Source of the DNA: Lates calcarifer
Lineage: Eukaryota; Chordata; Actinopteri; Centropomidae
Assembly: GCF_001640805.2 (NCBI RefSeq)
Contig: NC_066851.1
Coordinates: forward strand, 24,390,197-24,454,196
Length of the DNA: 64,000 nt
Reading direction: 5' to 3'
Position 1 is the stretch's first letter, and the number at the start of each line of letters is the position of its first letter. Shown here piece by piece: positions 1-10,283 of this stretch. Under the pieces are notes generated by a model. That model searched no databases and had not been told where the DNA came from. It saw only the letters and a list, made by a program, of their open reading frames with translations. Both the position numbers and the translations under genes were made by a program.

Positions 1-1245
1 CTTTCCTCTGTTCCAGTCCAGATTCACTCTGATCCTCTGGAGATTCTTCTTCACTGAGAGAACAGTGAATGAAGCTGGTGGTGACCATGCTGAGTATTTA
101 CCTCCATAGAACCCTATTCTCCATAATCCAGAAGCTATGTCTCCCTTCCTCTGGACAGACTCTGCTAACACACCCAGTCTCCAGTTTATATTGTCTCCAA
201 CCTCGACGTCCCAGCTGTGAGTCCCTGAGTTAAAACCCTCAGAGCCCAGGACAGAGCAGTTATAATCAAATCTCTCTGGATTGTCAGGAAGCTCCTGTTT
301 CTCTCCTGGTCTCAGACTGGTCAGATCTTCAGACAGGATCAGTCTTGGACCAGCAGTATTTGGGTCCGGAACCACAGGACTGTAGGAGACCATGTCCTTC
401 ATCTTGTTCCAGATGTTGAAGGTCAGGTTGCCCAGGTGTTTGGCCTGGTCTATCAGAGCTCCTGAGAGCAGCTGGTGATCCTCCAGCAGGGGGCGCTGCT
501 GGACTCTTTCCACTGCAGCCTTGTAGTTGTTGAGGAATGAGACGTCTTCAGCTCTCAGCTCGTCCTCTGTGGCTCTGACTGTGTGTGAAAGAGCTGCTAT
601 CTCTCTGCTCAGAGCCTCCATCTTCTCCTTCATCATCTGACTCTTCTGCTCCTCTTCCTCCCTCAGTGCAGCCATCCTGGCCTCCTCTTCCTCTTCTAGA
701 AACTGGTGAAGCTTCTTAAACTGCTCCTTAATCTGCCTCTCTGTGTGTCGGGCCTGGACCTTAATGTGTTCTGCTGTTTGCTCAAACTCCACTTTAACTT
801 CTTCTAAACTCTCTAACTTCTTCTTTAAGGACTTCCAGAGTTTCCTGAAGTTCCTTCTTGTGTTGTTCGTGCAGCTTCATCGATGGGTCTGAATCTGTGG
901 TTGGAGTGTTTTTCTGAATCTCTGCAGACGAGACACACTGGCTGCTGATGGTCCAGACAGAAGAGTTTGAGTTTCTCAGAGTGCAGACTGCAGAGAGCCT
1001 CTGAAGATCTCTGATCTCTCTCCTGTAAGAAGGACTCACACAGGTTCTTTAACACCAGGTTACAGGGTGGATCTGACCTTTGAAGATCTTCTCTTACAAA
1101 CTGGACAGTCTGGTGTTGGTTTCTCTCTCCACCATCTCTTCAGACAGTCTTTACAGAAGCTGTGGCTACATGACAGAACAACAGGATCTCTAAAGACCTC
1201 CTGACAGACCGGACAGCAGAGATCCTCCTCTGATCTGGAAGCCAT
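1..1245 (-). pseudogene. TRIM35/A33-like RING-B-box-coiled-coil-SPRY gene, copy 1 (partial, frameshifted)
   Basis: The reading starts at an ATG at 1245 and runs leftwards off the window. The first 55 residues match copy 2 at 15160 almost exactly: RING motif CCPVCQEVF, then CSHSFCKDC and CPVC. Relative to copy 2 there are three single-base insertions, near 1079-1081 (TTT for TT), 866-867 and 833-834. As written, translation stops after 61 codons at 1060. The three insertions sum to one codon, so the coiled coil and PRY-SPRY regions (about 1-830) return to the original frame. Near 44-56 copy 1 keeps the usual SPRY frame (reads [14 protein letters not shown]), where copy 2 is shifted. A family member would be a ubiquitin E3 ligase, often innate-immune. 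It is either a recent pseudogene or a good gene with assembly indels. The C-terminal end lies outside the window. Confidence 0.8.
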
Positions 1246-1650
1246 TTAGTCTGAGTGAAGCTGAAAACACAGCAGACAGGAAGTACAGTCAGTCATGGCT
1301 CCCCCTCCTCTACTAACTTCACTGAGATTCACTTCACTTTGAGTGGTGGTTTTAGTCAAACTCACCTTCAGTGTGTGGAGAGTCAGCAGGTTGAAGCAGC
1401 AGTGTTGTAGTTTTCCTCTTTTCTCTCCTGTAGCTGGACTCACTCAGAGGAAGCTGTTAGTTTGGTCTGAAGGTGAATCTGATCGAATGTTTTTCAGCCT
1501 GTTCTTCTTGACGAAATAAAAAGTTTCTTGGTTTGTCTCAGGTGAGTCAGGTGAGGGGTGGGGCTAATGCTGTTGCTTCTCCTGTAACACAGGTTGAGTT
1601 TCATTCCAAAGTTTTGATTCATTGCTGGAAATGTGAACTGATAGTGTGCA
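1..1650. repeat. Direct repeat unit 1 (TRIM gene plus 5' flank)
   Basis: Bases 1-1650 match 13918-15580 in the same orientation, roughly 95% by eye. The match covers the TRIM coding region and about 400 bp upstream of its start codon (to about 1650, fading out). The two units are about 13.9 kb apart and flank G2E3. The left end of the unit is outside the window. Confidence 0.85.
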
Positions 1651-1684
1651 AGTGTGTAAGTTCAAATGCAGATGTTTGTGTAGA

Positions 1685-1787
1685 TGGTAAATGGATTACT
1701 TTTTAAAGTGCTTTTCTAGTCATATCGACCACTCAAAGTGCTTCACCCTACAGATCACATTCACCCATTCATACAGCACTTGTTCTA

Positions 1788-1841
<54 letters not shown>

Positions 1842-1915
1842 TATAGATATGTATATATGTATATATAAAGTGCCCTCTAACACATTCACATTCATTCATA
1901 CTCAGATGCTACATC
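1685..1915. repeat. Dispersed teleost repeat with (TA)n tract
   Basis: The text around 1713-1775 (AAGTGCTTTTCTAGTC, then ACCACTCAAAGTGCTTCACC, then CATTCACCCATTCATACA) is a very common dispersed sequence in fish genomes. A (TA)n microsatellite at about 1788-1870, with some G interruptions, sits inside it. No coding potential; open frames here are dinucleotide artefacts. Confidence 0.6.
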
Positions 1916-3239
1916 GAGGGCAAACAAATCTCTCCTGTCTCAGTCTTGTTTACTGTTTTTTCTTTCTGTCTCCAGCTATTCTCCATCTGACCACCAGATG
2001 TCCTCAGACTTTCCTCCCTGTACCAGTCACCTGACTGCTCACTCCTGCTCACCTGTCCAACAACCACCACAGAGTCTCTGCCCTCTCTCACATCTGTTCC
2101 CTGTTTCCTCATCATCTCAGTATTTAAACCAACCATTTCCTTCAGCTCCTTGTCTTGTCTGTGATCCTGCTCCTCTTTGTTTCATCCATTAAAAGTCCCT
2201 TCCCTGCCTGAGCTGCTGCCACCAGCCTCAGTAACAGTGGATGATACTCAGACAGTAACTGGTGAGCTGTAATGAACAGGATGATTGACTTTTAATAGTG
2301 GACAAACTGGGTGTTTTATTGGAAGCACACAACATAATGAAACGTTGAAGTAGCTGTCCCTCAGTTTCCTTGAAGTGCAGCAGATAAATCTGTGACTGTT
2401 AATGTCTTGTGATGTTTCTGTGCTTTAAATTTATATTCAGTTTTGATTTGAACTTTTTAAAATCTTCCATTCAGACCAGATCTGTTGTGATTTCGGCTCT
2501 ATGCTCTGTTTCCTCCCCTGAACAGTCACCTGTTATACTTGACCTGCCCCCCAGATGTCCCCACACTTTCATCCTGTCTCCATATCCACCTGGTTCGGCT
2601 CCTGGTGCGGTTTCCCAAGGCTTATTGGTCCTGGGTGTTGGATCCACCTGGAGCCAGATCTGGGTGAAGACCAGGGATGAGTGTCTGCCAGCTTCTGTTG
2701 AACAAACCCTGGAGAGATCGCCTCCATGTGGCTTCAAAGTCATTTTGAAGGCGTCCTCTGTAGACCCAGACCAAGACCTGAGAGCACTGGTGGTGGTCAC
2801 TGAAGGTTTACTCTGAGATATGGACACACTGCTGGTGAACTGGTGCTTTATTTGTTAAATGGGCTTCAGTTTGAATGTTGAACAATAAAGTCAGTTTTCA
2901 CTCAACCGTTTAAGATTTCATCCTTTTTTAGTTTGATTTTAAATGTTTGAATTGAATGAATTTTATTTTGAGAGTTTTTGTTAAAGCAGCAAATCTAAAA
3001 ACAAGATGCCCAAAAGCTGTTTTGATGGTGTGTGTACTACAGGAAATGTCTTACAGTTAGTCTAGTTGATTTTTAAAATCTCCAGTGTCCTGTCCAACCG
3101 CAATATTGAATTTACAGCAGGAACATGTAAAACCGTTAAACACACTTTCTACGACCAGAGGAAACAGGAGAGATTTTAAAAATAGGAAAGCAAAGCCAGT
3201 CTGGTCCTGGTTCAGACTGTAATAGCAGCTTTCTCTCCC
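1916..3239. other. Intergenic, nothing recognised
   Basis: Intergenic stretch between TRIM copy 1 and the presumed G2E3 promoter. Open frames at 2409-2816 (+) and 2471-2827 (-) overlap each other, match no family I know and have no supporting context. An AATAAA at 2884-2889 has no assigned gene. Confidence 0.4.
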
Positions 3240-3480
3240 ATGAGGTGGCGCTGAAGCGCTGAGTCGGTGAATTAAAACCACGAAGAAGAAGCAGCGGAAG
3301 CGGAAATGAGGCTCTTTTGTTTTGAAAGAGGGAAATTTAAAACTCGACGGCGTTAATCAAAAGTAAACACAAACAAGCGGAATAAAATCAACAAAACCAG
3401 TCAGGAAAATGACCGCGAACTGACGTCCTTCATCCCGGATGTAAAGTAGGTTCATAGGAGACATTTTAAAAAAGACTTCT
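3240..3480 (+). promoter_or_regulatory. Candidate G2E3 promoter / non-coding first exon region
   Basis: This stretch has more CpG than its surroundings and lies about 1.3-1.5 kb upstream of the first coding exon. It contains repeated GCGGAAGCGGAAATG (ETS-like GGAA cores, about 3293-3307), a TGACGTCC half-CRE near 3421 and CCCGGATGTAAAG near 3434. G2E3 genes usually have a non-coding first exon, so this is the natural place for the start site. No TATA box is evident. The exact transcription start cannot be read from sequence. Confidence 0.35.
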
Positions 3481-4002
3481 TCGTGTTTAAATCTGAAGAT
3501 TGAATTTAACTGTTTTACTGTGAAACGTTTGAAAAGGGAGTCTCCACCGTTCAGCCTTTAATGTCACATTTATATTCTAATACTAGTTTCATCTTTTATC
3601 CCACATATCTTCTTTATCACATTTTGTTCTTTATATTTACTGTAACGTTACTTTAAACATTATTGTGTTAATGTCCGCAGACTCCGCTCAGCTCAGCCAG
3701 TTTAACACGGTTCAGTTTTCTGTAACGAACTGTTGGCTGTGACAGGTTTAATGAACGAACACCTGTTAACTTCACATTGACACACAGCTTTTAATTATTT
3801 CATAGAGGCGACAAATAATTTTCCTCGTCTGTGATTTAACCTCCTACACTCAGTGAATCCATCTCCTGCAGTAAACACTGAAATGAGTCTCTACAAATGT
3901 TAACACGCTGTTTTTATTTCATCAGCTTAAAAGGTAGAGAACAACCAAAGAAAGAGACCTTTGGTTTTGTTAGTGTAGAAATGAAGCAGTAATTGTGGCG
4001 TG

Positions 4003-4033
<31 letters not shown>

Positions 4034-4793
4034 TGTGTGTGTGTGTGTGTAACGTCGTCAGAACTTCATGAACTCCTCAGGTCTTTATTGACTCGTTAGG
4101 ACTTGAACTACAGGTGAAGACTTGTCATTAGGAAACATCAGGTCATAAACTCTTCTCATTGTTTCAACAGTCAACAAACATGAGCTCCTGACCAAAGCTA
4201 AGTGATGAAACCTGGAGGAGCCAGTTAAAGATAAAGAGCTTCAGCTTGAATTTTCCTCAGTTTGACAACTCAAGGGAAAGTTCAGAGGATCTTTGCTCCT
4301 GTTATTTAAGCTGGTGATGTGACAACTAACAGAGTTAACAAGTAAAGAAAGGCTCATGTTTAATGTCTGTTTGCTGCAGGGTTGTTTTCACTTCTTCACT
4401 TCAAAAATCAACAAGAAACCCGACCCACACCTCTGTACACAGCTCTGTGTGGACTTTAGATATGAATGTGCCCAGCTGAAATCTTGGGATCTAGATTGAA
4501 CTGACAGAGAAATAAAATGTTAAATAACTCAGTAACTAACATGTAACTGCAGGACAATGTTAAAGTAAATAACTGATTCAGTAGAAATCTTCTACACATC
4601 TAATGCATCATTTTCCACACGTCTACAGTTCAGACATATTTGGTGTGTTTGGAAATTCTGTGATTTCTTCTCGAGAATAAAATAAATTCAGTTTTAAATT
4701 GCATAACTGACATATGTTTTCCTCAGCAGCGTTTCCTGACACGTGATGAAGCTGTTTGGTAAAAGCTCAGTAGGTTTGATTTGATCGCTGCAG
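3481..4793 (+). other. Presumed G2E3 5' intron with (TG)n
   Basis: No coding exon seen. An interrupted (TG)n microsatellite lies at about 4000-4050. The segment ends in the acceptor GATCGCTGCAG at 4783-4793, which opens the exon carrying the G2E3 start codon. Confidence 0.4.
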
Positions 4794-4810
4794 AGTCTTT
4801 TCACACCAAC

Positions 4811-5309
4811 ATGAAGAAGAGGGTGAGAAGGTCTCGGGTCTCTGACGCCGTTAACATCCAGGAGGAATGTGAGTTTATCCACACACGTCGAAATCTGAGG
4901 CTTTTTACATCATCACCAGAATCAGTCTTTACTGCAGCCACCATCATTTCAGTCTGAAGCTCCTGGTGTCGAACATGGAAGGAAAACTCAATTCAAACCA
5001 ACAGCACAGATCAGTGCTTCGATCAGAGTTCAGTGCATAGCAAATGTTTGTGTGAGGAAACAGATAAATAATGATGATGTGTAGATTGAACATGACTCTT
5101 GGTCTTGGAAGTAAGGAGAACATAGCAGAATGCAGATTCCACATAGAGATGGAAGGTTGTATTAATAGTGGTAATAGCAACAACAATAATAATAATAATA
5201 ATAATAGCTGTAAGACTGTGAATGAGCAGGATCATAGCAGCAGCAGAAGTGTGTTAGATCAAACTGTTATAAACTAACTCATGAATTAAAGGCTTGTGTC
5301 CAAGAAGAA

Positions 5310-5363
<54 letters not shown>

Positions 5364-5479
5364 AGGTTGTGTCCTGTGCAGGTTCAGTGATGATGATCCT
5401 GCCATGTTTGGGGAAAAGGTCACACTCAAAGAACACAAGCTCTCTGTCCACTACTTCTGTTTGGTAAGCCTGTGTGTGT

Positions 5480-5522
<43 letters not shown>

Positions 5523-5892
5523 TGTGCATCTCTACTTTAAGGATCTTCATGTTCTAACAAAACCTCCCTGGATTATTCTGCTGCTGAGAATCCAGAAGGT
5601 TTTATTTTGAAGAGATGAAATCGCTTCAGCAGACGTTTGGTTTCCATCAGTAAACCAGTATCAGTGGTTTACCACCTCTATACAGTGTGTGTGTGTGTGT
5701 GTGTGTGTGTTCCAGCTGACGTCCTGTGGAGTTTACCAGCGAGGGAAAGAGGACGAGGGAGTGTTTGGTTTCCTGGTGGACGACATCAAACAGGAGATCC
5801 GCCGCTCGGCTCGACTGGTGAGAGATTTAGTTTCTCATGACGCAGAAAGTTTGTAAAAAACCTCATGAAGCTCGAGTCCAGACCAAGACTCT

Positions 5893-5960
<68 letters not shown>

Positions 5961-8900
5961 CAGACGTGTTGCAGCTGTAAGAAGAAGGGGGCGTGTGTTG
6001 GCTGTAACGTCAGGAGCTGCAGGAAGACAGTCCACTTCCCCTGTGGGAGGAAACAGAAGTTCATCTCTCAGTTCACCGGCCTCTTTCCGTGAGCGACATT
6101 CAACACAAGAGAAGGATCCTCTCCACTCCACAGTCTCCCCTCTGACCTCTGTGACCTCTGTGTCTTTGTGTCCAGGTCCTACTGTCCAGATCACAGTCCC
6201 ACTCAGTCTCTGTTTGTGGGTTTAGACCTCAGTCTGCCTCAGTCCTGCTCCGTCTGTCTGGACTCCATCGATCCCGTCCTGTCCTACTCTGTCCTCAAAT
6301 GTCCGTCCTGCCACACCAGCTGGTTCCACAGGGACTGTGTGCAGGTAGAGTCAGTGTTGTGTGTTATGAGGATGCAGCTGCCACTGCAGAGGTCCAGACT
6401 CACACAGAGGCACTTCTTAACATCAGCCTTTTTTTCTCTACCAGACTCCATTGACAGAAACAGGGATTTAACCAGGAGCTGCTGGAATACCACTGCCTCC
6501 ATCTGTTAGTGTGTCTGTGTTACTGTGGGACTTTCAGTGCTGGAAGAAGTAATCAGATACTTCATACTGAAGTAAAAGTACCACACAGTAACACAGACAC
6601 ACTAACAGGATGGAGGCAGTGGTATTCCAGCAGCTCCTGGTTAAATCCCTGTTTCTGTCCATGGAGTCTGGTAGAGATATATAGAGATGTTTCTGGTTAA
6701 ACTAAAGGATCTCAGTCTGTTTTCACCTCACAGTGTGTGACAGAGTGTAAGGATGTTATTGACTGTCTGTCTGTGTTGGTCAGCGTCAGGCCCACAGTGC
6801 AGGCCTCTTCTTCTTCAGATGTACTCTCTGCAACAACAAGGAGAGTTTCCAGGAGGAGATGCTGAGGATGGGAATCTACATCCCAGAGAGGTAAAGCCGT
6901 CACTAACACCGAGCAGCAGGAGAAGATGAGAGAGATGAGATGACGTGTGTTTTCTGATGCTCCTCTGTGCTTCCTGCAGAGATGCCTCCTGGGAGTTGGA
7001 GGCCAACGCGTACTCAGAGCTGCTGGAGGTTTACAAGCGCTGTGACGCTCTCACCTGCCTCTGCAGCGACGGACCCACACACTCAGCAAAGACCGGGTAC
7101 GACCTCCGTCTCAGTGGATTCATACCTCGATGTCAGTGTGTTATAACAAAGATGGAACACAAACGTGTTTCAGTTTTCGTTTCTGTTTTGTTTCAGGTGG
7201 TTTGAGGTGATTCGCTGCCGGCTCTGTGGATCCAGAGGGACTCACAGGAAATGTTCGGGGCTGAAGTTGGACACCAGAGACTGGGCCTGCACCGACTGCA
7301 CCCAGGCTACAGATGGGAAAGGTCTGAGTGATTATTTGACTGGTTGATTAGCTGGTGTGGAAACACACCGGTAACTTGACAGAAGCTTCAGGTGTGTGAG
7401 GGGAGTTAGTGTGAAACAGCAGCTGTAGATGGGACTGAATGTGAACCACATGCTCTTGTCTCGTCCAGCCTCCCTGGTTGCGTCTCCTCAGGGAGGTCAG
7501 AGGAGGAGTCTGCTGTCCAAACGCCACCCGTCCCCCATCCACTCCTCCATCAGCTGTAAAAGGTACACAAATCTAACGCACCTGCCCTCTGCAGACACAC
7601 TGAGACGGTAGTTCGCCGCTTTAAGTTTCACCTCTCGTCATGTTCAGACGTCTGCTGTTCTTAATCTCTCCTTCTCTCAGGCCGTCGTTACCTGTCAGGT
7701 CGGGGTCACCTGAGGAGCTCCTGCAGGCGCTGGCTCCTCAGCTCCGCCCCGTCAGTGTCCAGGTGGAGGTGAGTGAGTATCAGGCGCTGTCTGCTGGTCT
7801 GGATCTGGTCAGGAGGCCCGACTTCGACCCCACACACACTCTGTCAGTCAGGTCAGTGGATGATGAACTCCCCTCAGTCTCCGGTTTAAAATATAAACAG
7901 TCTGGTTGACATGTTGACTTATTCGTCATCTTTCTGTCCAGGTTCAATGACGAGAAGCAGACTCCGTTTCCCAGCAGCCTCCGGGACAGCAACGCAGCCA
8001 GGCAGTACTTCTGGAAGCTGCTGGTGCAGCAGATCCAGGACTCTGTGGTGTTCGAGGGTCCAGAAGGATCCAAGAATCTGGCACTGGATTCTCAGGGTAC
8101 AAATCACTTTGGTTCCTCAGGAGTTTATTCTTTGTTTCTGCTGCAGCCACGACTTTTTAGAAAGTCTGATCGGTGAGACAGGAGCCAACATGGAGCTGGT
8201 TCTAAGATGTGGACGACACAGTTTCATGTGTCTTTTTCATGTCTGTTAAATGTGTGTGTGTCGTCAGCTCTGCGTGACGACCTGTACTTTGATGTCGGCT
8301 GCCTGCTGGCTCTGTCTCTGGTCCATGGCGGTCCACCTGTCGGCTTCTTCTCCCGCGCTCTCTACCAGTGTCTGTTCAACTACCCGCCCAACCGCCCGCT
8401 CACCTGTCGCACACATGACGCCCGACACACACTTCACACGCCGAGTCAGCAGGGTGAGCAGGACTGGAAGTAAAAACAATCCAGGGCAGTTACACCAGCG
8501 TTAAAAAGCTTCCTGTAATCTGAGGTCGAACGGTTGATTGGCTGCTTTCAGATCGCAGAGGCCGAGTCTTTGGACGACCTGAGAGAAGCCGTGACGTCGA
8601 GCTGGGAGTACCTGGAGCTGGCCGGCTGCAACCGACCAATCAGCAGCCTGGAGGAGAGGGAGGCCCTGGTGGAGGATTTGGTCAGCTTCACCATGATCAC
8701 CAGGATGCAGCTGCCACTGCAGAGGTCCAGTAAAAGTACCACACAGTAACACAGACACAGTAACAGATGGAGGCAGTGGTATTCCAGCAGCTCCTGGTTA
8801 AATCCCTGTTTTTGTCAATGGAGTCTGGTAGAGATATATAGAGACTGTTTCTGGTTAAACTAAAGGGATCTGTGCTCTGTTTGTTTTACTCCTCCAGGTT

Positions 8901-9692
8901 TCGTGAAGGTCTGCAGACTTTAGGCATCTTCGATCAGGTGAGTCACATGTTCTTTTCCCTCTGTATCAGCACTGATTCCACAGCTGCTGAGGTGATGTGA
9001 TCTGATCCAGGTGCAGCTCTTCCCGTCGGTGTTCTGCAGTGTTTTCTGTGAGGCGGCGGATCGTCTCACGGCTCAGACGCTCGATCAGCTCTTCACCATC
9101 AACTTCTCTGAGGAGGAGGAGGAGGAGAGGCTGAACAGGGAGACGCCCGTCATCAGCTTCTGGAGACACTTCCTGTTAGAGTGTGAAGGTACAGACGCTG
9201 ACACGAGAAATAATCCAGAGAAGAAGAAGCAGCAGGCAGATTTAATGTTACTGATGAACCTCCTCTCCTCTCCTCCTCTCCTCTCCTCCTCTCCTCCTCC
9301 CTCCTCTCCTCCCTCCCCCTCCCCCCTCCCCTCCCCCCCTCCTCCCTCCTCTCCTCCTCCTCTCCTCTCCTCCTCTCCTCAGTGGGGAGGAGCTCCATCT
9401 CCCTGCAGGACCTCCTTCTCTTTCGCCACGGGAGCTGAGGAGCTTCCAGCAGATGGCCCCCTCCCTCCTCCCTCCATCTCCTTCCTCCACCCCCGCAGCT
9501 CCTCCCCTGTAGGGGTGGAGGAGACGGGTGGACCAGGGGAGGAGGAGTGGAGGGACGGGGGGCTCTTCCCTCAGAGTGAGCCCGGCTCCAGACTCCTCCT
9601 CCTGCCCTGTCACCTCCTCCTACCAGGCCTTCAAAAGCTCCATGGAGCAGGCCATCAGCCACCATGTACACCTCCTCCCTACGGGGAGTTAG
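4811..9692 (+). CDS. g2e3: G2/M-phase specific E3 ubiquitin ligase G2E3 (16 coding exons, three apparent frameshifts)
   Basis: Exons read from splice sites and phase: 4811-4868, 5366-5463, 5716-5817, 5964-6088, 6176-6344, 6784-6890, 6980-7096, 7197-7321, 7469-7562, 7681-7851, 7942-8096, 8268-8453, 8552-8724, 8898-8937, 9011-9188, 9383-9692; all GT-AG. About 734 aa if three +1 shifts are discounted (human protein 706 aa). Residues about 20-127 form the first extended PHD-like zinc module (CVLC, HYFC, CCSC, HFPC); 129-215 the second (CSVC, CPSC, WFHRDC, CTLCNN); 260-296 the third (CRLCG, HRKC, CTDC). Residues about 330-734 are the degenerate HECT-like domain, including [14 protein letters not shown] and [13 protein letters not shown]. 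In mammals it shuttles to nucleoli, responds to DNA damage, and its ligase activity has been assigned to the PHD modules. Shifts fall near 8400-8415, 9421-9426 and 9602-9606. A HECT catalytic Cys is not evident near LLLLP at the C-terminus. Starting Met chosen because its exon has a clean acceptor at 4793 and an in-phase donor. Confidence 0.9.
5312..5362 (+). repeat. (TG)n tract at the G2E3 exon 2 acceptor
   Basis: About 25 TG units run directly into TCAG at 5362-5365, so the tract takes the place of the polypyrimidine tract. A second (TG)n at about 5484-5519 lies just after the donor of the same exon, so exon 2 (98 nt, not a multiple of three) is bracketed by UG repeats in the pre-mRNA. Confidence 0.9.
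5685..5710 (+). repeat. (TG)n tract at the G2E3 exon 3 acceptor
   Basis: A (TG)13-like tract ends five bases before exon 3 (acceptor TTCCAG ending at 5715). Confidence 0.9.
5895..5958 (+). repeat. (TG)n tract at the G2E3 exon 4 acceptor
   Basis: About 32 TG units occupy most of the 146-nt intron 3 and end at TTTCAG (5958-5963). Almost no other sequence is left for a branch point and pyrimidine tract. Confidence 0.9.
6369..6720 (+). repeat. Intronic repeat unit A with exon-derived end
   Basis: The unit starts with 29 bases (6369-6397) identical to 8702-8730, which is the 3' end of G2E3 exon 13 plus its donor. From 6573 onward it again matches 8731-8875 (unit B). The 175 bases at 6398-6572 have no counterpart in unit B. 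The middle (about 6538-6585) resembles the terminal part of a common fish hAT-type MITE (AAGTAAAAGTACC). Confidence 0.8.
6436..6678. repeat. Near-perfect 94-bp inverted repeat in G2E3 intron 5
   Basis: The arm at 6436-6529 (begins TCTCTACCAGACTCCATTGA) is the reverse complement of 6584-6678 (ends ATGGAGTCTGGTAGAGA), with only a few differences and a loop of about 55 nt. The transcript of intron 5 would fold into a long hairpin. The right arm recurs in unit B in intron 13. Confidence 0.85.
8702..8878 (+). repeat. Intronic repeat unit B spanning the exon 13 donor
   Basis: Bases 8702-8724 are exon 13 coding sequence (TRMQLPLQ) and 8725 onward is intron 13. The unit matches unit A at 6369-6397 and 6573-6720. 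The two stretches join through an AG shared at the junction, which suggests a deletion or template switch. Confidence 0.8.
9247..9380 (+). repeat. Long polypyrimidine tract before G2E3 exon 16
   Basis: Nearly pure C/T (TCCTCCTCTCC-type units) for about 130 bp up to the acceptor CTCCTCAG ending at 9382. Functions as an extended polypyrimidine tract. It is polypurine on the other strand and mirror-symmetric enough to be a possible H-DNA tract. Low-complexity open frames here on both strands are not genes. Confidence 0.85.
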
Positions 9693-9819
9693 AGGAGGAG
9701 GAGGGAGGGGTGGGGGAGGAGGGAGGGGGGAGGATCAGGAAATCTACAGAAGGTTTTTAATGATCTTTAATTTGAAGATAAACTCCCTGATTTCTTTTAC
9801 AATTAGACATTTTTTAATC

Positions 9820-9995
9820 AGAGCTGCAGCTAGCCGTTATCTTCATTATCAGTTTACTCTATTGATCTTTTGATTGATAGTTTTGTCACCACAGGTCAAT
9901 GTGACGTCTTCAGGTCTAAAACCCAAAGATATTCAGTTTATTATCTGTGGTGATTCTGTTTTAATCGATCATTGATCAACTGATCAGTTCAGCTC
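9820..9995. repeat. Dispersed teleost repeat (CAGAGCTGCAGC-type end)
   Basis: Begins CAGAGCTGCAGCTAG and contains AACCCAAAGATATTCAGTTT. This is a common fish MITE-like family whose members carry ATTAATCGATT-like ends. Related pieces in this window are at about 10735-10960, 19551-19670 and 61836-62060. Confidence 0.6.
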
Positions 9996-10283
9996 TGCTG
10001 TTGGCAGTGAGGATTTCAAACTGTGAGGTGCTTTGACAGAGGGGTGAGGCGGGTGAGGGGGGAGACAAAGAGAGTGGGGGAGACAGTGGCTGTGATTATT
10101 AAGATAGTTTAAACTCTCAGTTCTCATGGCTGCAGATTGAGTCATAAATCAAATCTGAACACACAGACATGAATCACATACTCTTCCTGAGACAGAACAT
10201 CTATAAACCTGCTCAGAAATCTGCAGAACTTTCCTGAGACTCATCAGGTTTTTAAGGCAACACTCAGTCACTTCACTGAGCAG

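Noticed and set aside
2409..2827. Overlapping open frames of 118-135 codons on both strands
   Set aside because: They overlap on opposite strands, match no family I know, and show no splice or promoter context.
5296..6225. Open frames rich in Cys-Val or His-Thr repeats (also at 20793-21082, 23873-24205, 41277-41858, 58866-59132)
   Set aside because: They are translations of (TG)n/(CA)n microsatellites and neighbouring intron sequence, not proteins.
9153..9671. Long Gly/Arg/Glu-rich minus-strand frames opposite G2E3 exon 16
   Set aside because: Shadow of the polypyrimidine tract and G+C-rich exon; no start context, no homology.
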